64,000 bases of DNA. It comes from Eumeta japonica (lineage: Eukaryota > Arthropoda > Insecta > Lepidoptera > Psychidae). The notes beneath the pieces were generated by a model. It was not told where the DNA came from. It was given only the letters and a program-made list of their open reading frames with translations, and did not search any database. The DNA is taken from NCBI GenBank assembly GCA_005406025.1, contig BGZK01000147.1, positions 186,001 through 250,000 of the forward strand. Reading direction: 5' to 3'. Positions 12,462 to 24,526 of the stretch are shown one piece after another; position 1 is the first letter of the stretch; each line of letters starts with the position of its first letter. The position numbers were made by a program, and so were the translations under genes.

Positions 12462-13279
12462 TTTGATGGACAGAAAAACAATAGAAAAATTGCGGGACAC
12501 CGTTTTTACTTTTTATTTTTTTTTTAAATGTCATCTATTTAATGCTATCAAAAGTATCCAGATACAAACAGCACAGCCAAAGAGGTTTTACTGCAATTTT
12601 TTACATATGAAATTCGGTAAAACTTTTACCCAATCTAATTAACATTTGTCACATAGTCATATCAATGAAATAAAATATCAATGAGTTATCAATTTAATTT
12701 TTTTGAAACTGTCAAAGCTCAATTCAGATTCATTTTTAGTAGAGCCAATTCTTGAAAAAAGTTCATCATGAACATTCCTTTCTTCTTTCAGAAATTAACG
12801 TGTCACTGCCCTTCTCTGGTTCTATTCAGTTTTGCATTAAGTAGGTACTCTTTGTACCTTTACCTGTACCTCAATACCTTTTAATTTTTTTTACTTGGAA
12901 CTGCGTTGCAATAACAGTCGATACACAGTAATATAATTAAAATTATATTTCAAACTTTTGATAGGTCTCCGTATATAATTTCTATCATATTCTTGGGATG
13001 TGTCGAAATCAAGGCGTAGGTATACTTAACTATATACATTTCAAAAAGTGCTAGTATATGGTAGTTCTCACTACAACGTACACTAACTTGTTCGAAACCG
13101 ACTATCGGAGTCGGGAACTCGACACCTCGTTCACCGCTGTCAGCACGATAGGCCCCGTAGCCAAGAACGTAGGTGGCTCGAGGTGCTTTGGGTATCACCA
13201 TCATTGAGAGAGATTTCATGTATTAAAGTCGCTATACGCTTGGTGAGCATGGCCTGCTAACCGCAATAAATGTATTTTT
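12462..13279. other. AT-rich flank of the mariner remnant; no gene
   Basis: Probably includes the 5' untranslated end of the mariner copy near 12462-12520. The minus frame at 12950-13219 has no recognisable family and is judged spurious. Confidence 0.35.
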
Positions 13280-14960
13280 GAAGTTATACTTCTTTTGGCG
13301 CGTTTGGATGAGAGTGAATTTGTGAGCTGCGCGCGCACAAACGACATGATGAAGTTAGCCACAGAATAGAAATAATAAAAATATATTTTCAACACTGAAT
13401 ATAGTTACAAACAGATTGAAGCTGCCCGCTTAGAATTCGAATTTCGAATAATGAGAATTTATGTACATTTAATATAAGAAAATAAATTATTTTAAAATTT
13501 AAACTGAACTTTATTGACTGTGTTGGCGAGTACTTTGATACACTATGGTAATCAGCGTCTGATGATGGAGCTGGAAGGTGGCCATAGGAACTCCGTAATT
13601 AAACGACGCAACCCCATCGAGTTTGGGCTCGTTTGATTCGTCTTGACGAGTACTTTGATACTATATGGTAACCAGGGTCTGATGATGGAGCTGAAGGTGG
13701 CCATAGGAACTCCGTAATTAAACGACGCAACCCCATCGAGTTTGGGCTCGTTTGATTCCTCTTGACGAGTACTTTGATACTATATGGTAATCAGCGTCTG
13801 ATGATGGAGCTAGAAGGTGGCCATAGGAACTCCGTAATTAAACGACGCAACCCCATCGAGTTTGGGCTCGTTTGATTCTCTTGACGAGTACTTTGATACT
13901 ATATGGTAATCAGGGTCTGATGATGGAGCTGGAAGGTGGCCATAGGAACTCCGTAATTAAACGACGCAACCCCATCGAGTTTGGGCTCGTTTGATTGTCT
14001 TGACGAGTACTTTGATACTATATGGTGTCTGATGATGGAGCTGGAAGGTGGCCATAGGAACTCCGTAATTAAACGACGCAACCCCATCGAGTTTGGGCTC
14101 GTTTGATTCTCTTGACGAGTGTTTGATACTATATGGTAATCAGCGTCTGATGATGGACCATAGGAACCGTAATTAAACGACGCAACCCATCGAGTTTGGG
14201 CTCGTTTATTCGTCTTGACAGTACTTTGATACCATATGGTAACCAGGTCTGATGATGGAGCTGGAAGGTGGCCAGGGAACTCCGTAATTAAACGACGCAA
14301 CCCCATCGAGTTTGGGCTCGTTGAAGTTATACTTCTTTTTGCGTTTGGATGAGAGTGAATTTGAGCTGCGCGCGCACAAACGACATGATGAAGTTAGCCA
14401 CAGAATAGAAATAATATCAACACTGAAAATAGTTACAATACTGAGTGTTCATACTATATAGTACATAGTACAGAGTGTTCATGCTATATATTACATAGTA
14501 CTTATATTCATAACCCAGTTCTTGCAAATATAGTATTCATATGAATAATCAATTTTGAGTATTAATTTTCTATAATTATTATTTTTGTTCAATTTATTAT
14601 ATATATAAACATTATTTGTAAACTTTTAACATTGTGTTGTGAAAAATTGTGAAAATTTGAAGTGTTTTTAAATATTAGAGGTTAACCATGTAAGTATAAT
14701 ATATAGATATATTTCTAACGAACTTATTATTTTTCTAACAAATAATTGAATAATAAGTACACACACTCTTTTTAAATGTATTTGACTCATTCACATAATG
14801 AATAATGATTATATATTTGTACTGTATTGTTATATTGTTACGTTAATAAAACATTTTCAATTAAACAAAATCGTTTTGATTGATTTTAATATTTATTGTC
14901 GATTACTACTGCATTTGAGTTATTTTAAATATTATTCATACGCCAAAGAAGTATAACTTC
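13280..14960. mobile_element. Inverted-repeat element carrying internal tandem units
   Basis: The left end reads GAAGTTATACTTCTTTTGGC at 13280. The right end (14941-14960), in reverse complement, reads GAAGTTATACTTCTTTGGCG, so the two differ only by one T in the run. The first 13 bp are nearly self-palindromic. A 131-bp left block (13280-13410) recurs at 14323-14438, bracketing a tandem array (13521-14321). There is no transposase frame; the longest frame is repeat translation. Superfamily not recognised and no convincing target duplication. A 21-bp direct repeat with ATAAGTACACACACTCTT occurs at 14753 and again at 14973 just outside the right end. Confidence 0.65.
13521..14321. repeat. Tandem array, seven units of about 119 bp
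   Basis: Units are anchored on GATGATGG at 13561, 13681, 13800, 13919, 14031, 14149 and 14251, so spacings are 120, 119, 119, 112, 118 and 102 bp. Each contains AACTCCGTAATTAAACGACG or a close variant and CATCGAGTTTGGGCTCGTTT. The last three units carry small deletions. The unit length is not a multiple of three overall, and the apparent 135-residue minus-strand frame here is a by-product. Confidence 0.92.
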
Positions 14961-15579
14961 TAACGCGTGTACATAAGTACACACACTCTTTTTTTTACTC
15001 TTAGTGCTTTTACGAAAAAATGCAAACACTTCAGAAACAGTGTTTGCACTTTTTTTTATAAAATTCTTTTATTAAAACATTTATTATAGATAATTAAAAA
15101 AAAACATTCAGTGTATTTATATTGCTTACGAGAAATTCAACTAACAGAAACCCCGGTGTTCTCTGGCCTCTACAAGATACGCAGCAAAGTCAAAAAGATT
15201 ATAATGATCTCAGGTCATGTATACAGTCTATCTAAATTTATATGTAATCAATATTGTAAATTTAGGGTTTGGAAAAATGAAACAAGCCCTCATGGAATCT
15301 TTTACCAACCAAATTTGCATGATATTTAGGGCCTCTTCCGCGACACCCCCTAAATTTATTTTTAACATGTCACTCTTACAGGTTGGTTTTAAAACCAAAA
15401 TTCATCTTAAAGTGACTTTTTGGCTAAAGTAACGTTATAAGGATGTCCCAATAGAGATCCTTATTATCAGAACCCACAAGAAACTTTACGAACATTAAAA
15501 TAATACTTCTTATTACAATGTACGTCTTTAATAGAAAAACGTAATTACAGTAGTCTGACTTTTCGCGTACAGGCAAAGA
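14961..15579. other. AT-rich intergenic DNA
   Basis: Short overlapping plus-strand frames at 15111-15432 show no family resemblance. No other signal. Confidence 0.4.
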
Positions 15580-15650
15580 GATAATTAATTTTGTACGCCT
15601 CCCGCGCCCGGACCGTAGAGTAATACTCCTGTCAGCGAGAGGGAACTCAC

Positions 15651-15905
15651 CTGGCATCCGACTGCTTCCCGACGTTCAGGGAGGGAAGCTGGGATCGTCT
15701 AGTGAAAATACTGTATTGCACTTCACTCCTGTTGTTTATTAATATATTGTAGTTTATCACGCAATTGACCGCTAAGTAATTTTTAACCACGCACGCACGC
15801 ACTGCTTTGTCGCCGAATCATGGACCGCTTTACGTCATGCGCGTGCGACATCTCCAGCGCATCCGCTCGCACCGCTGTTTATGTTAGGTTTTTTGTCGAG
15901 GGCAT
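15651..15905 (-). promoter_or_regulatory. Possible promoter and untranslated first exon on the minus strand
   Basis: In reverse orientation a CpG-rich stretch (15905 to 15785, with CGCATGACGTAAAGCGG and a GTGCG repeat) is followed by AT-rich leader-like sequence. Then comes a GC-rich segment ending GGATGCCAG|GTGAGT at 15651/15650, a strong splice donor. This arrangement resembles an arthropod promoter plus a non-coding first exon whose gene would run leftward. No matching coding exon was recognised, so it remains a hypothesis. Confidence 0.35.
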
Positions 15906-17492
15906 TTTACATTATAATTTCGTAGAGTAGAATGGTGGAAACAAACTTAGTGTATGTTGAATAAGTAATGATTTTCTCGATTGCGTTAATACTAAAAGTA
16001 AATATTTTTTTTTCTGTTCTCATATTTTAAGTGTTCGCTTACATTGTCATCATGGAAGAAATGTCTTTTTATATCTTATATGACGATGGAGCTAATCTTC
16101 ATTTTGCATTTTTTGAATACATAAGGAAAAACTATCATAAAACGCTTCACCACTATGTTCACCAAAGGCGAACGTGACTTTAAGCGCAGATGAATTTCAC
16201 TGGCATCAACTTATTTATTAATTAATACATTCCTTGAACTTGAACACACGACGCAAACAGTCGCTTACAAGAACTTAATTTCAATTACCTCAAATATTAT
16301 ATAGAATAATGTAAATTGTATAATTATTAATTGTATTATATGAGAAGTAAACATATACAGAGTAATAAATATATCACTATATAAATAGATAAATGATAAT
16401 GTGTACTTAATCGTTTTGATAAAATGAAATATTATTATTTGCTTATAACACTCGTGTACTCTCTATATATTTTGAGAGTTCACGCGTGGTAGGAATGGAA
16501 TAATCGTCAAAATCTATAATTTAGTGATCAGAATTTTTTAATACATTTACCCATGGCAAGCCATGAAAGTGATAATTGTTTATTATTCTGTTTTATACTT
16601 CTAAATGTCAACTGTTAGGTACTATCACATTCTTAAAAGTATTTATTTTTATCAAATCCATATTTGAATGAATTCAATGGCAGATATCTTATCTCCCTAG
16701 TGTGCACGCTGGTTGTATTCTAACAATTTTAACTGGAAAGGCCAGTGATTTTAAAAAATTGAAAATATTTTACACAATTCAAAAACATTTTTGAATATCA
16801 GTTCAATTTGATAAACACATTCCGTGACGTCAATTGATAAATCGGAATATTATTAGAAACAATCAATAACTAAAACCTGTGCTTTATAATTAACATAATG
16901 TTTATAATAAATAACAAGCAAATTGCAACAAACGCTTTATTTTTTTACTAAATGTTCTAAAAGTTCATTTGGTTTGTCATTTAAAATGTTAATTTATACC
17001 TACGTCGCCACTTAAAAAAACGCCTGCGGTTGAATGGTGCCGGGTGAAAAGTGACCTAAAAGGAAAATGCGTCACTAGAATCGAACGAAGTAAACACCTT
17101 TGGGTGTTTTTACGTTTAAAATAAAAGGATTAATTTTCGAGAATCTACTTAGTACATAATATAATTTAGTTAGGTGGTATTTCCTAAAAGAGTTGTTCGC
17201 TTTTGACTTTACTACCAAAACATCCACATTAGAGTATTTACTGGTTAAGCATGAAATGAAGGTCAAGTAGGAAGTTCCGTAGACTTTTGGTAATAACTCG
17301 TTAAAAATTACGTTACCTATTAAAAAAACAATGCCTATTAAAAACAAATAAATACGAATAAATAAAATTATTTTTTACTAACTTCCCTAAGATCGAATCG
17401 GTTCCTACAGACAAGCGCAACACACGACCATTCCTAAGAATGTGTGCTCTCGCGCATACGCCGTTTGGATTACTGTCAGGAACGTACCTATA
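15906..17492. other. AT-rich intergenic DNA
   Basis: No recognisable gene or repeat family. The minus frame at 17075-17347 has no identifiable homology. Confidence 0.4.
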
Positions 17493-17662
17493 TACAGTAC
17501 AACGCACGGAACTTTGCTGCTCTGAATTGCCTGCGAATTATGTAATGCCCCGGTTCAACACTTCCCGAACCTTTCTCCTTTTCCCCCGTACACCAATCTT
17601 AAGCCATTGCGACGCTTTCGTAACTAAATTCACAGCGGCACAGTTTCATGCGTTATACTGTA
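17493..17662. mobile_element. Foldback MITE, copy B
   Basis: Left terminus TACAGTACAACGCACGGAAC pairs with the right terminus, whose reverse complement reads TACAGTATAACGCATGAAAC. The inverted homology extends about 34 bp into CTGTGAA-type sequence. Total length is 170 bp, the same family as copies at 8635, 40261 and 54326. Non-coding. Confidence 0.85.
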
Positions 17663-18405
17663 CTTCGAGGATGCTGTCGCGCTGTCGAACATTAATTCGA
17701 CAAAACAGCACAGTTCTAGTATAGCGTTATTACATAGTTTATAGTTTGCTACCGTTCTAAGCCAGCATATCAAGTTTATGTTTTATCTATTCATTTATTT
17801 ATATACCCAAGTATAGATTCGTTGTTGTGTGGTACCAATATGAAATTAGTTAAATTCATAAGATAGGTAACTGAGTTAAGAACGCGAAATTCAATGTTAT
17901 TTTACTTTTTAACTTTTTTTTATTTAAATTAGATAGGTATTGTTTTTCTTGAGTCTTATTTATTTATTTTTTTTTATATTAAGATATTTTTATGATGTAT
18001 GCTTACTAATTACTGCTTAAATAATTAATGTCTTTATATGCACAAGATCTTATATTTGTAACCTTTTTTAAAAAAATTATTATTGAAGGGCGTTTAACTT
18101 TTTCTTAATATATTTTTTAGTTGCATTTTTATTGAAGTATGCTGTAACTACAGATTTTGTACTTTTGTCTTAGTGTCGTCACCTTCAGGTTTTTATGTTG
18201 TTGTCCTCTCCTCTTGTCTGGCTCGGCACCGGCACGGCAGCCATAGAATCGAAGTGTGTTCTAGAAAACCAAAAACTTGGCTCCTTGATTTGCAATTTAT
18301 TATTGCAATTTTATACCTGTTTAAGTACAGATATATAAACATAAAGCAAATTTTAGCTTGCATAGTATAAAATCTTAAAAAACATACTGTGAAAACCTAA
18401 AACCA
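17663..18405. other. Intergenic DNA, no recognised gene
   Basis: AT-rich except 18170-18270, where a short plus frame contains SSCLARHRHGSHRIEVCSRK. It may be a degraded retroelement piece but cannot be placed. Confidence 0.35.
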
Positions 18406-18409
18406 TAAA

Positions 18410-18560
18410 AAGAGTCCAATTTTAAGCACCCGAAACCAACGTTCGTGCATGAAAAAATTGGTGGATGTAAGTGAAGCAAGAGAGATATGCAAAAACCGCA
18501 CCATGTGAAAATCTATAGTCTCTTCCTACCTTTCTGAGAAATACGAGAGAGTTTATATTA
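18410..18560 (+). repeat. LINE 3'-end fragment (family shared with 39535 and 56930)
   Basis: The string AATTTTAAGCACCCGAAACC, then GTGCATGAAAAAATTGGTGG, AAGTGAAGCAAGAGAGATAT and ACCGCACCATGTG matches, in order, the copies at about 39628 and 57187. In my recollection this is the 3' coding end of a lepidopteran non-LTR retrotransposon that ends near a WKAIVSAYPVGK-like sequence. Only the last ~150 bp are kept here. Confidence 0.65.
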
Positions 18561-18604
18561 AAATGATTAATTAATTGATATTATTAATTAGTAATAATTA
18601 TAAT

Positions 18605-20175
18605 AAATAAACGGTCAAGTGCGAGTTGGACTCGTACATGAAGGGTTCCGTACCTCCGTAATATGTTTTAGAAATAGCTCAATAAGAAACAGGATAGGTA
18701 GGCGTGCTACATCAATATGTGGTTATCCATAAAAATCTGTAAATAATGTTAATACATCCGTCAATATTTTTTGACAAAATACTGGTAAATATTTTAAATC
18801 TTTTCTCTGGGAAAATTAAATCCTACTCAATTTCAAATTGTACCCACAACGTCTTATGGTAACTGAATAGTGTCGTGTAACCATATAATGTATTATCTAT
18901 GGTCGTGAATGTGTCAGCGTCTATGTCAACTATGAATATATTGCCTATTTAAGTGTAACCCGTTCTAGTTACAACCTAAAGTAGTTTTGATTTTAAAGCA
19001 ATATGTTCAAAATATTGTTTTAGGGGTATATTGTCATCACATGTCAGTAAATCTATAATATATTCCCTGTTCACTATTATCGGAGCCGATGACAGTGTTC
19101 TGTTGCCATCAAATATGACATCATTACTCATAGCATCTAAAATGAGCAAAAGAAGCCGAAAGAAAAATGTTTTTGTATGGGAACCCTTTTTAATACTTTT
19201 TACTTTATTTTATTTTTGTTATTTGTTGTAATAGTATCTATAGCAATATATATATTTTTGAAAATTTCATGTGTCTAGTTGATGCCATTATGCTTGAGTT
19301 ATAAAAGCTGAAAAAAAAACATCAATGAAGGAGAGTAAATGAATGCATTTTTTATATTTCTTTAAGCTTGCAAGATACCTTTATTTATATTCATTATACA
19401 ATGAAGTCGTTAAAATACATAACATAACCGTGATAACATAAATAATGATAATTTTATGTAATAAAGTTTTAAGCAAGATTGATTTTATTCACCATTTACG
19501 TTATTTTGCGTTGTATTTATTCCAGGAATATATCGACATCATTGAATACTGAGACAATTGGTTTGTGGTAACTAATATATGATACATGGACGTCAGAAGA
19601 TATATATGTATAGACAATTTAACTTATTTGTTAAAAATAGTCACACGATGCGCAAGATAAGTTGCGCATGAATATGAAGACTATACACGTGTATATTCTC
19701 CATACACACGAAATTGACGCGAACGTAACGTAACGTAATGCCAAGTTTGATTTTATTCCCCATGATTTTTCATATCCCGGGCATAAATGTGAAAAATCGA
19801 TTCTTAAGGAGTAAAGTCCAAAACACGTTTTTTGTAAGACGACCCCCTTTAATTTTTAACTTTATTTTTTTCTCAGCATTTTTGTTATAGGGGCCACAGT
19901 ATTACATGATCGGTGAAAATTTCAAGTATCTAGTTAATGCCATTATAAAGATCGAGTTAGAAACTGAAAAAACACGTTTCTTGTGTGACAACCTCCTTTA
20001 ATTTAAATTTTTAACTTTACTTTATTTTTAGTATTTGTTATATAGGCTATAATGTTGCATAATGGATGAAAATTTCAAGTATCTATCTATTACGGTTCAA
20101 GAGATAGAGCCCTGTGACAGACGGAAGAACAGAATAGGTCCGGTTGGCACCCTTTGGGTATGAAACCCTAAAAAT
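18605..20175 (+). repeat. Compound SINE-like element with repeated 3' modules
   Basis: Opens with CGGTCAAGTGCGAGTTGGAC and GAAGGGTTCCGTACC, a widespread lepidopteran SINE head. It ends with CAGACGGAAGAACAGAATAG, CCCTTTGGGTATGAAACCCT and AAAA (about 20175). In between, the 3' module (TTTGTTATA, GAAAATTTCAAGTATCTA, GAGTTA) occurs three times, near 19176-19320, 19838-19978 and 19985-20175. This suggests either nested insertion or unequal duplication of the tail. No coding. Confidence 0.6.
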
Positions 20176-20284
20176 GAAGGGATTCATTTCATGCACGAAC
20201 GAGTGAAACCATGGGCTGAATCACTAGCTTACGCTCAGCGAAGCGGATGGGTAACGGCTATATATCTAGGTATATACACATAAA

Positions 20285-21566
20285 ATCTCATGTCACAATG
20301 TTTGTTTATGCTCAGCTTTGAAACCACTCAACCGAATTCAATTAAATGTTGCACATTTTATGTAATTTAATCCAACTTGAAAGATAGGATAGTTTGTATT
20401 CTAATAGGTAGTACTACTTTTTTTAATTTTTTTCAGGGAATTCTTTGTATTATTTTTTTTTCAGATTTCTCGTCCAAAAATCCACACAAACAAATTTTAA
20501 TTTCCATAGACCCCCACCTCTCAATCGAATAAGACGGATTGACAAAAATATCGTTTGCCAATTCGTATCACATCAAATTAAAAATTTAAAAAAAATTGGT
20601 AAAGCCAAATGTGCATGCCTTAAGCGCTCGTGCCATACGTATGTTATTTAAATTAGAGGTTTATGATAACATTTGAGCTTTACACCAAAAATCCTCTTTT
20701 TATTTTTATTTTGGATTTTCAAATAGTTTTATAGTAAACTTGAATCGAAAATAGGATAGGTAATTTCATATTTCTTAGACATCATAATGCAAAATAAACA
20801 ACTTTACGCTCAATCTCAACCTCTATTTTAGATATTTAAGCAAAATGGCGAATCAAAACATGAATAACTGCCAGTCAAAAAATTCAATTACAGATAATTG
20901 GTACTATATCAAGCTGTGATTTTCAATACAGTTCTTCCCAATTGATTAGAGATGAGATTGAAAAAGAAATTAAGTTTAAAAGTTAAATAGTTTTTTAGTT
21001 ATCGTGGTCACACCCAGTGTAGATGGGATTTTCAGGCGACAATAGAACAATACCTCGCGCTTAAGGCATGCAGATATTACTATACTTTAAGAGTTATAAT
21101 CGTACTGGTATCGGAATTAAAAACAGGACGGGAACAGAACCGATAGCCAAGACCGGGTTCGAAATTGAAAACGAGACCGGGGTCAAAATTGAGAACTTAA
21201 TCGCGAGCGAAATACAAAAGATGGAGAAATTGTTTCCTCCTGGCTTCGTCCAAATTGGAACTAAGATTGGAAGTGAAATCAGAATTGAAAGCGGGACGGG
21301 GAGCAAAATTGAAAACGGTAGCGGTATGAGAATTAAAAACGGGACTGAAATTAAGAACGGGACTGGAGTTGAAAACAAGTGTGGAATCGGAATCAGAATC
21401 AAGTGTGACTAAGATCGGAATCAAAAGCAAGAACGGGATTAACATCGATCGATACAACAGATGAAAAAAATAATTCTATGTCCATGCTGACGGAGCTGCG
21501 GACATTAACTACATGAGTAAGCCACCTACAAGAAAGAGCAGAACAACGTCTGCCGGGCCAGCTAGT
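20285..21566 (+). mobile_element. Non-autonomous Helitron-like element with purine-rich core
   Basis: The left part reads like a lepidopteran repeat opening (CTCATGTCACAATGTTTG). The core 21105-21440 is a run of imperfect GAAATTGAAAACGGGAC / GGAATCGGAATC words. It ends GATCGATCGATACAACAGAT, then CCACCTACAAGAAAGAG and CTGCCGGGCCAGCTAGT at 21566. The same 3' end occurs at 32057. The core gives long open frames on both strands that are only low-complexity translation. Confidence 0.6.
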
Positions 21567-23594
21567 AAGAAATAAACAGAATAACCTCTTTCATATACGT
21601 CCATTCGTCGTTTTGAGCATTTAACCCCTGGTTGGCAATACTATTATTTTTTTGAGCCAATAAATTTTGTTGCATCAAGTTTTTGCCAACCTATAATACC
21701 CACCGAAAGTATTTTATTTAAGATCAAAAAGCTTTAATCTTAAGCCCTACACACTGGACTCACGGACAGGACAGGTTGAGGGCTCTTAAAAGTCAGTAAA
21801 TACGTGATAATTCTTTTCTCTGAGACTTTCTTTGCAAGTTTTTTTTTTCATAGCAATGAAGTAATTATCTCCTTATTTCTATAATACAAACAACGTACCT
21901 ATGTGATAGAATTTACAGAAACTAGTAATGTTAACCCGTCAAAGCGAAACGTACATTCACACACTTCTAAGATTTATAATATTAGAAAGGATGTATATGA
22001 GCTTATTAATACATACAGATTTATGTAAAATAAAATTTTAAACATAAATTAAAACAAAAACCCCGGCACAATCAAAAACCTTTAAAAAGTAAAAGAAATA
22101 ATAGATATGGACCTTTTTAGTTCAATATAAGTAACAGGGTAATATTTTGATCTAAGTGTTGTGATATCGGGGGAGCACAAATGAAAATAGGAAGTTAACA
22201 GCAGCTAACTTTTCTGAAATGGCATATTTTCATCATTACTCTGTGTAAACCTCGTCTGTTTGGCATCATTTCTTCTATTGCAGCGTGATCCACAGCTCAA
22301 AAATAGGTATATAATTTATTTAGTTGTGTTTATTTTTATTACAAGTTTTTTAAGTTGTATTTAGTTATCCGCAGTCGCGCGGTGCGTCATGCGCGGTGTG
22401 ACCCTTGACGTCGACCCGAACGGGATAACAAATGAGGGTATATGTCGTTGACGACTGTGTTGAAATTTTTTCTGATTAAATTTAGTAAAAGTTAAATTCA
22501 ACAATTAGATACTGATGTTTTTCCATTTACTTAAGTTGCGTAGACAGCTTACTTGTGTTTAAACTTGATCATTTTTAGTACTATTATTTATCTATTTAGC
22601 AGTCCACCGACACGACGACGCTTGCATAAAAATATTACTTACATATAAAAGGGCCAATAGGTACTTTTTTACTTTTTAGATGTTTTGTCTGGAATTAGTC
22701 TTCAATTTTTTAATTTACTTTTTATTTTATGTTTTTTAAGCTTTATATATTATTAGTAGACACGCTTGGATAGACGTGTAAAAAAAGTTACGGTTTATGT
22801 AATCAAAAATACTTCTGTAAAAGGCCAAGCTTACGTGGTCCAAGTCGCGTAAAAAGCTTGCAGGGTTTAGCTATTTATGAACTCTACCAAAGAAAGCTGT
22901 TTAATCTCATGTCAGACCGCCTTTAGCAGAACAGCAAAGACTGAAGCAGGATTTCAATACTTGGAATTTTTACTTGTAATTAAAATGCATTAAACACACA
23001 TTTTTAACACTTATTTTTGTCGACTGTAGCATACTACACCGTCCATACCATATTGTATTTAATACTGCTCGGTATTACCAAATCGGTAATCATTCATTCG
23101 CTTTTCTTTTTAACCACCTTCTATATTCATCCTACATCCTCCGTACCGTACGCCAGTCTTGTTAAATTCAGGATTGTACTATACCAGATTGTGTTAACTA
23201 ATTTACTGACTACACTTCATTCATTAAACATTCATACACTACTTTGCCACAAATGGTACATGGCATTCTATTTTTTCATATTCCATCAGACACTGATCAT
23301 CTATCTATTTATTTAGATATAAGACCATTCCAATAAACTCAAACACAATACATCTGCCGTAAGTTGGTGAGGGAGTTAGGTATCATACAAATTCCAGGTG
23401 ATACTGCAGCATCAGTTCAAATTTACTATGTTATTCAAATATCTTTGAAGTGACAATACAGTTTGACTCGATCAAACTTCTGGAAGATGCTCACATCCAT
23501 TCATCAATTAGAAAAGAACTAATAATCTTCAAAGAGTTGAACAGATTATCTTGAACCAGAGCTCTGAACACTTGATTTAGCCACCTATCAAACA
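21567..23594. other. Intergenic DNA with a CpG-rich islet near 22375-22445
   Basis: Mostly AT-rich. At 22375-22445 a CpG-rich segment includes TGACCCTTGACGTCGACCC, whose reverse strand has TCAAGGGTCA, similar to an extended nuclear-receptor half-site. The 99-codon plus frame at 23017-23316 starts only at a TTG and has no recognisable family, so I do not call it a gene. Confidence 0.35.
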
Positions 23595-23690
23595 AAAAAT
23601 AATAAATCAAAATAGGTTCAGTCATTTGGGAGCTTGAATACTACAAAAAGACACACAGATACACACATTAATCGCCCATCTTGGAAAAAT
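23595..23690 (+). repeat. RTE-like LINE 3' tail
   Basis: AATAGGTTCAGTCATTTGGG, then GAATACTACAAAAAGACACA and CAGATACACACATTAATCGC, resembles the conserved tail of RTE-type non-LTR elements in Lepidoptera ('ggttcagccgttt... acagacacacagacac'). No reverse-transcriptase coding remains upstream. Confidence 0.5.
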
Positions 23691-23699
23691 AAAACATGG

Positions 23700-24526
23700 A
23701 CACAGTAAAGAAATTTATTTAAACATAAAAAGTATACAAATCATTATAAAATAAATCTCACATTTTTTTATTTTAAACTTTAGTTATTAAAAATTTAGAA
23801 ATATAAAACGAATTTGTGTTACACACGGTATTCTTAACATTATGCAACATAAATGATAATTTGTATTAACACTTATAAAAATTGTATAAAATAAACTTAA
23901 TTGTATTTTCAGAAAGGTATAAGTAAATATGAGATTTTACACAAGTCACATGTAAAAATATTTTATGCACTTAATTTCCAAGTTTACATATAGTAGTATT
24001 AGGCATTGCACATTTACATTGCTTAATAAAAATTTATTGATTAAAATGTGAGGCTTCAATTGACTCAAAAGCATCTAACTTTACACCAATCCTGAAAAAG
24101 AAAAAGAATTCATATGAATTTTTAAAAAGGAACTATATTCTAGTTTTACAATTTTAACAGATATGACATATCAGTATGAAGAAGTGAACATCTGATATCC
24201 CATCTATCATTATCAATGATGATTCATTCACATAACATAGATAGAAATTATTTTCTCTCTATTTTTTTAACATATAAATTTTAATAATAAATAAACATTA
24301 GCATTTATACATAGTTGACACTGAAACATGACTGTTCATCTAAGGGTTAAATAACTTCTATAGAAACAAACCAGACAAAGATGCTTTTGATGACATATAA
24401 GATCAATAAAAATGATGAATATCTTGCTTTTGAATGACTGATAAATCATAGTTCTTTCTTAATTACAGATCATTAGTGTAATTAAAATAATAAAGCTTTT
24501 CATAGATATACATGTAAAGCAATTAA
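23700..24526 (-). other. 3' flank / probable 3' UTR of the M16 peptidase
   Basis: AT-rich sequence directly after the peptidase stop codon. Reverse-strand AATAAA polyadenylation-type hexamers lie at 24031-24036 and near 23714. Either could end the transcript, giving a 3' UTR of roughly 0.5 or 0.8 kb. Which is used cannot be decided from sequence. Confidence 0.4.

Noticed and set aside
13899..14306. 135-codon minus-strand open frame with repeated MGLRRLITEF blocks
   Set aside because: It is translation of the 119-bp tandem repeat. Unit spacing varies between 102 and 120 bp and the frame is not kept through the array, so it is not a protein gene.
21068..21457. Long overlapping open frames on both strands (114, 102 and 86 codons)
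   Set aside because: They fall in the low-complexity purine-rich core of a Helitron-like element; simultaneous openness on both strands reflects the GAAATCGG-type repetition.
23017..23316. 99-codon plus-strand frame, very hydrophobic
   Set aside because: It begins at TTG rather than ATG, no family is recognisable, and hydrophobic translations are expected from T-rich DNA.
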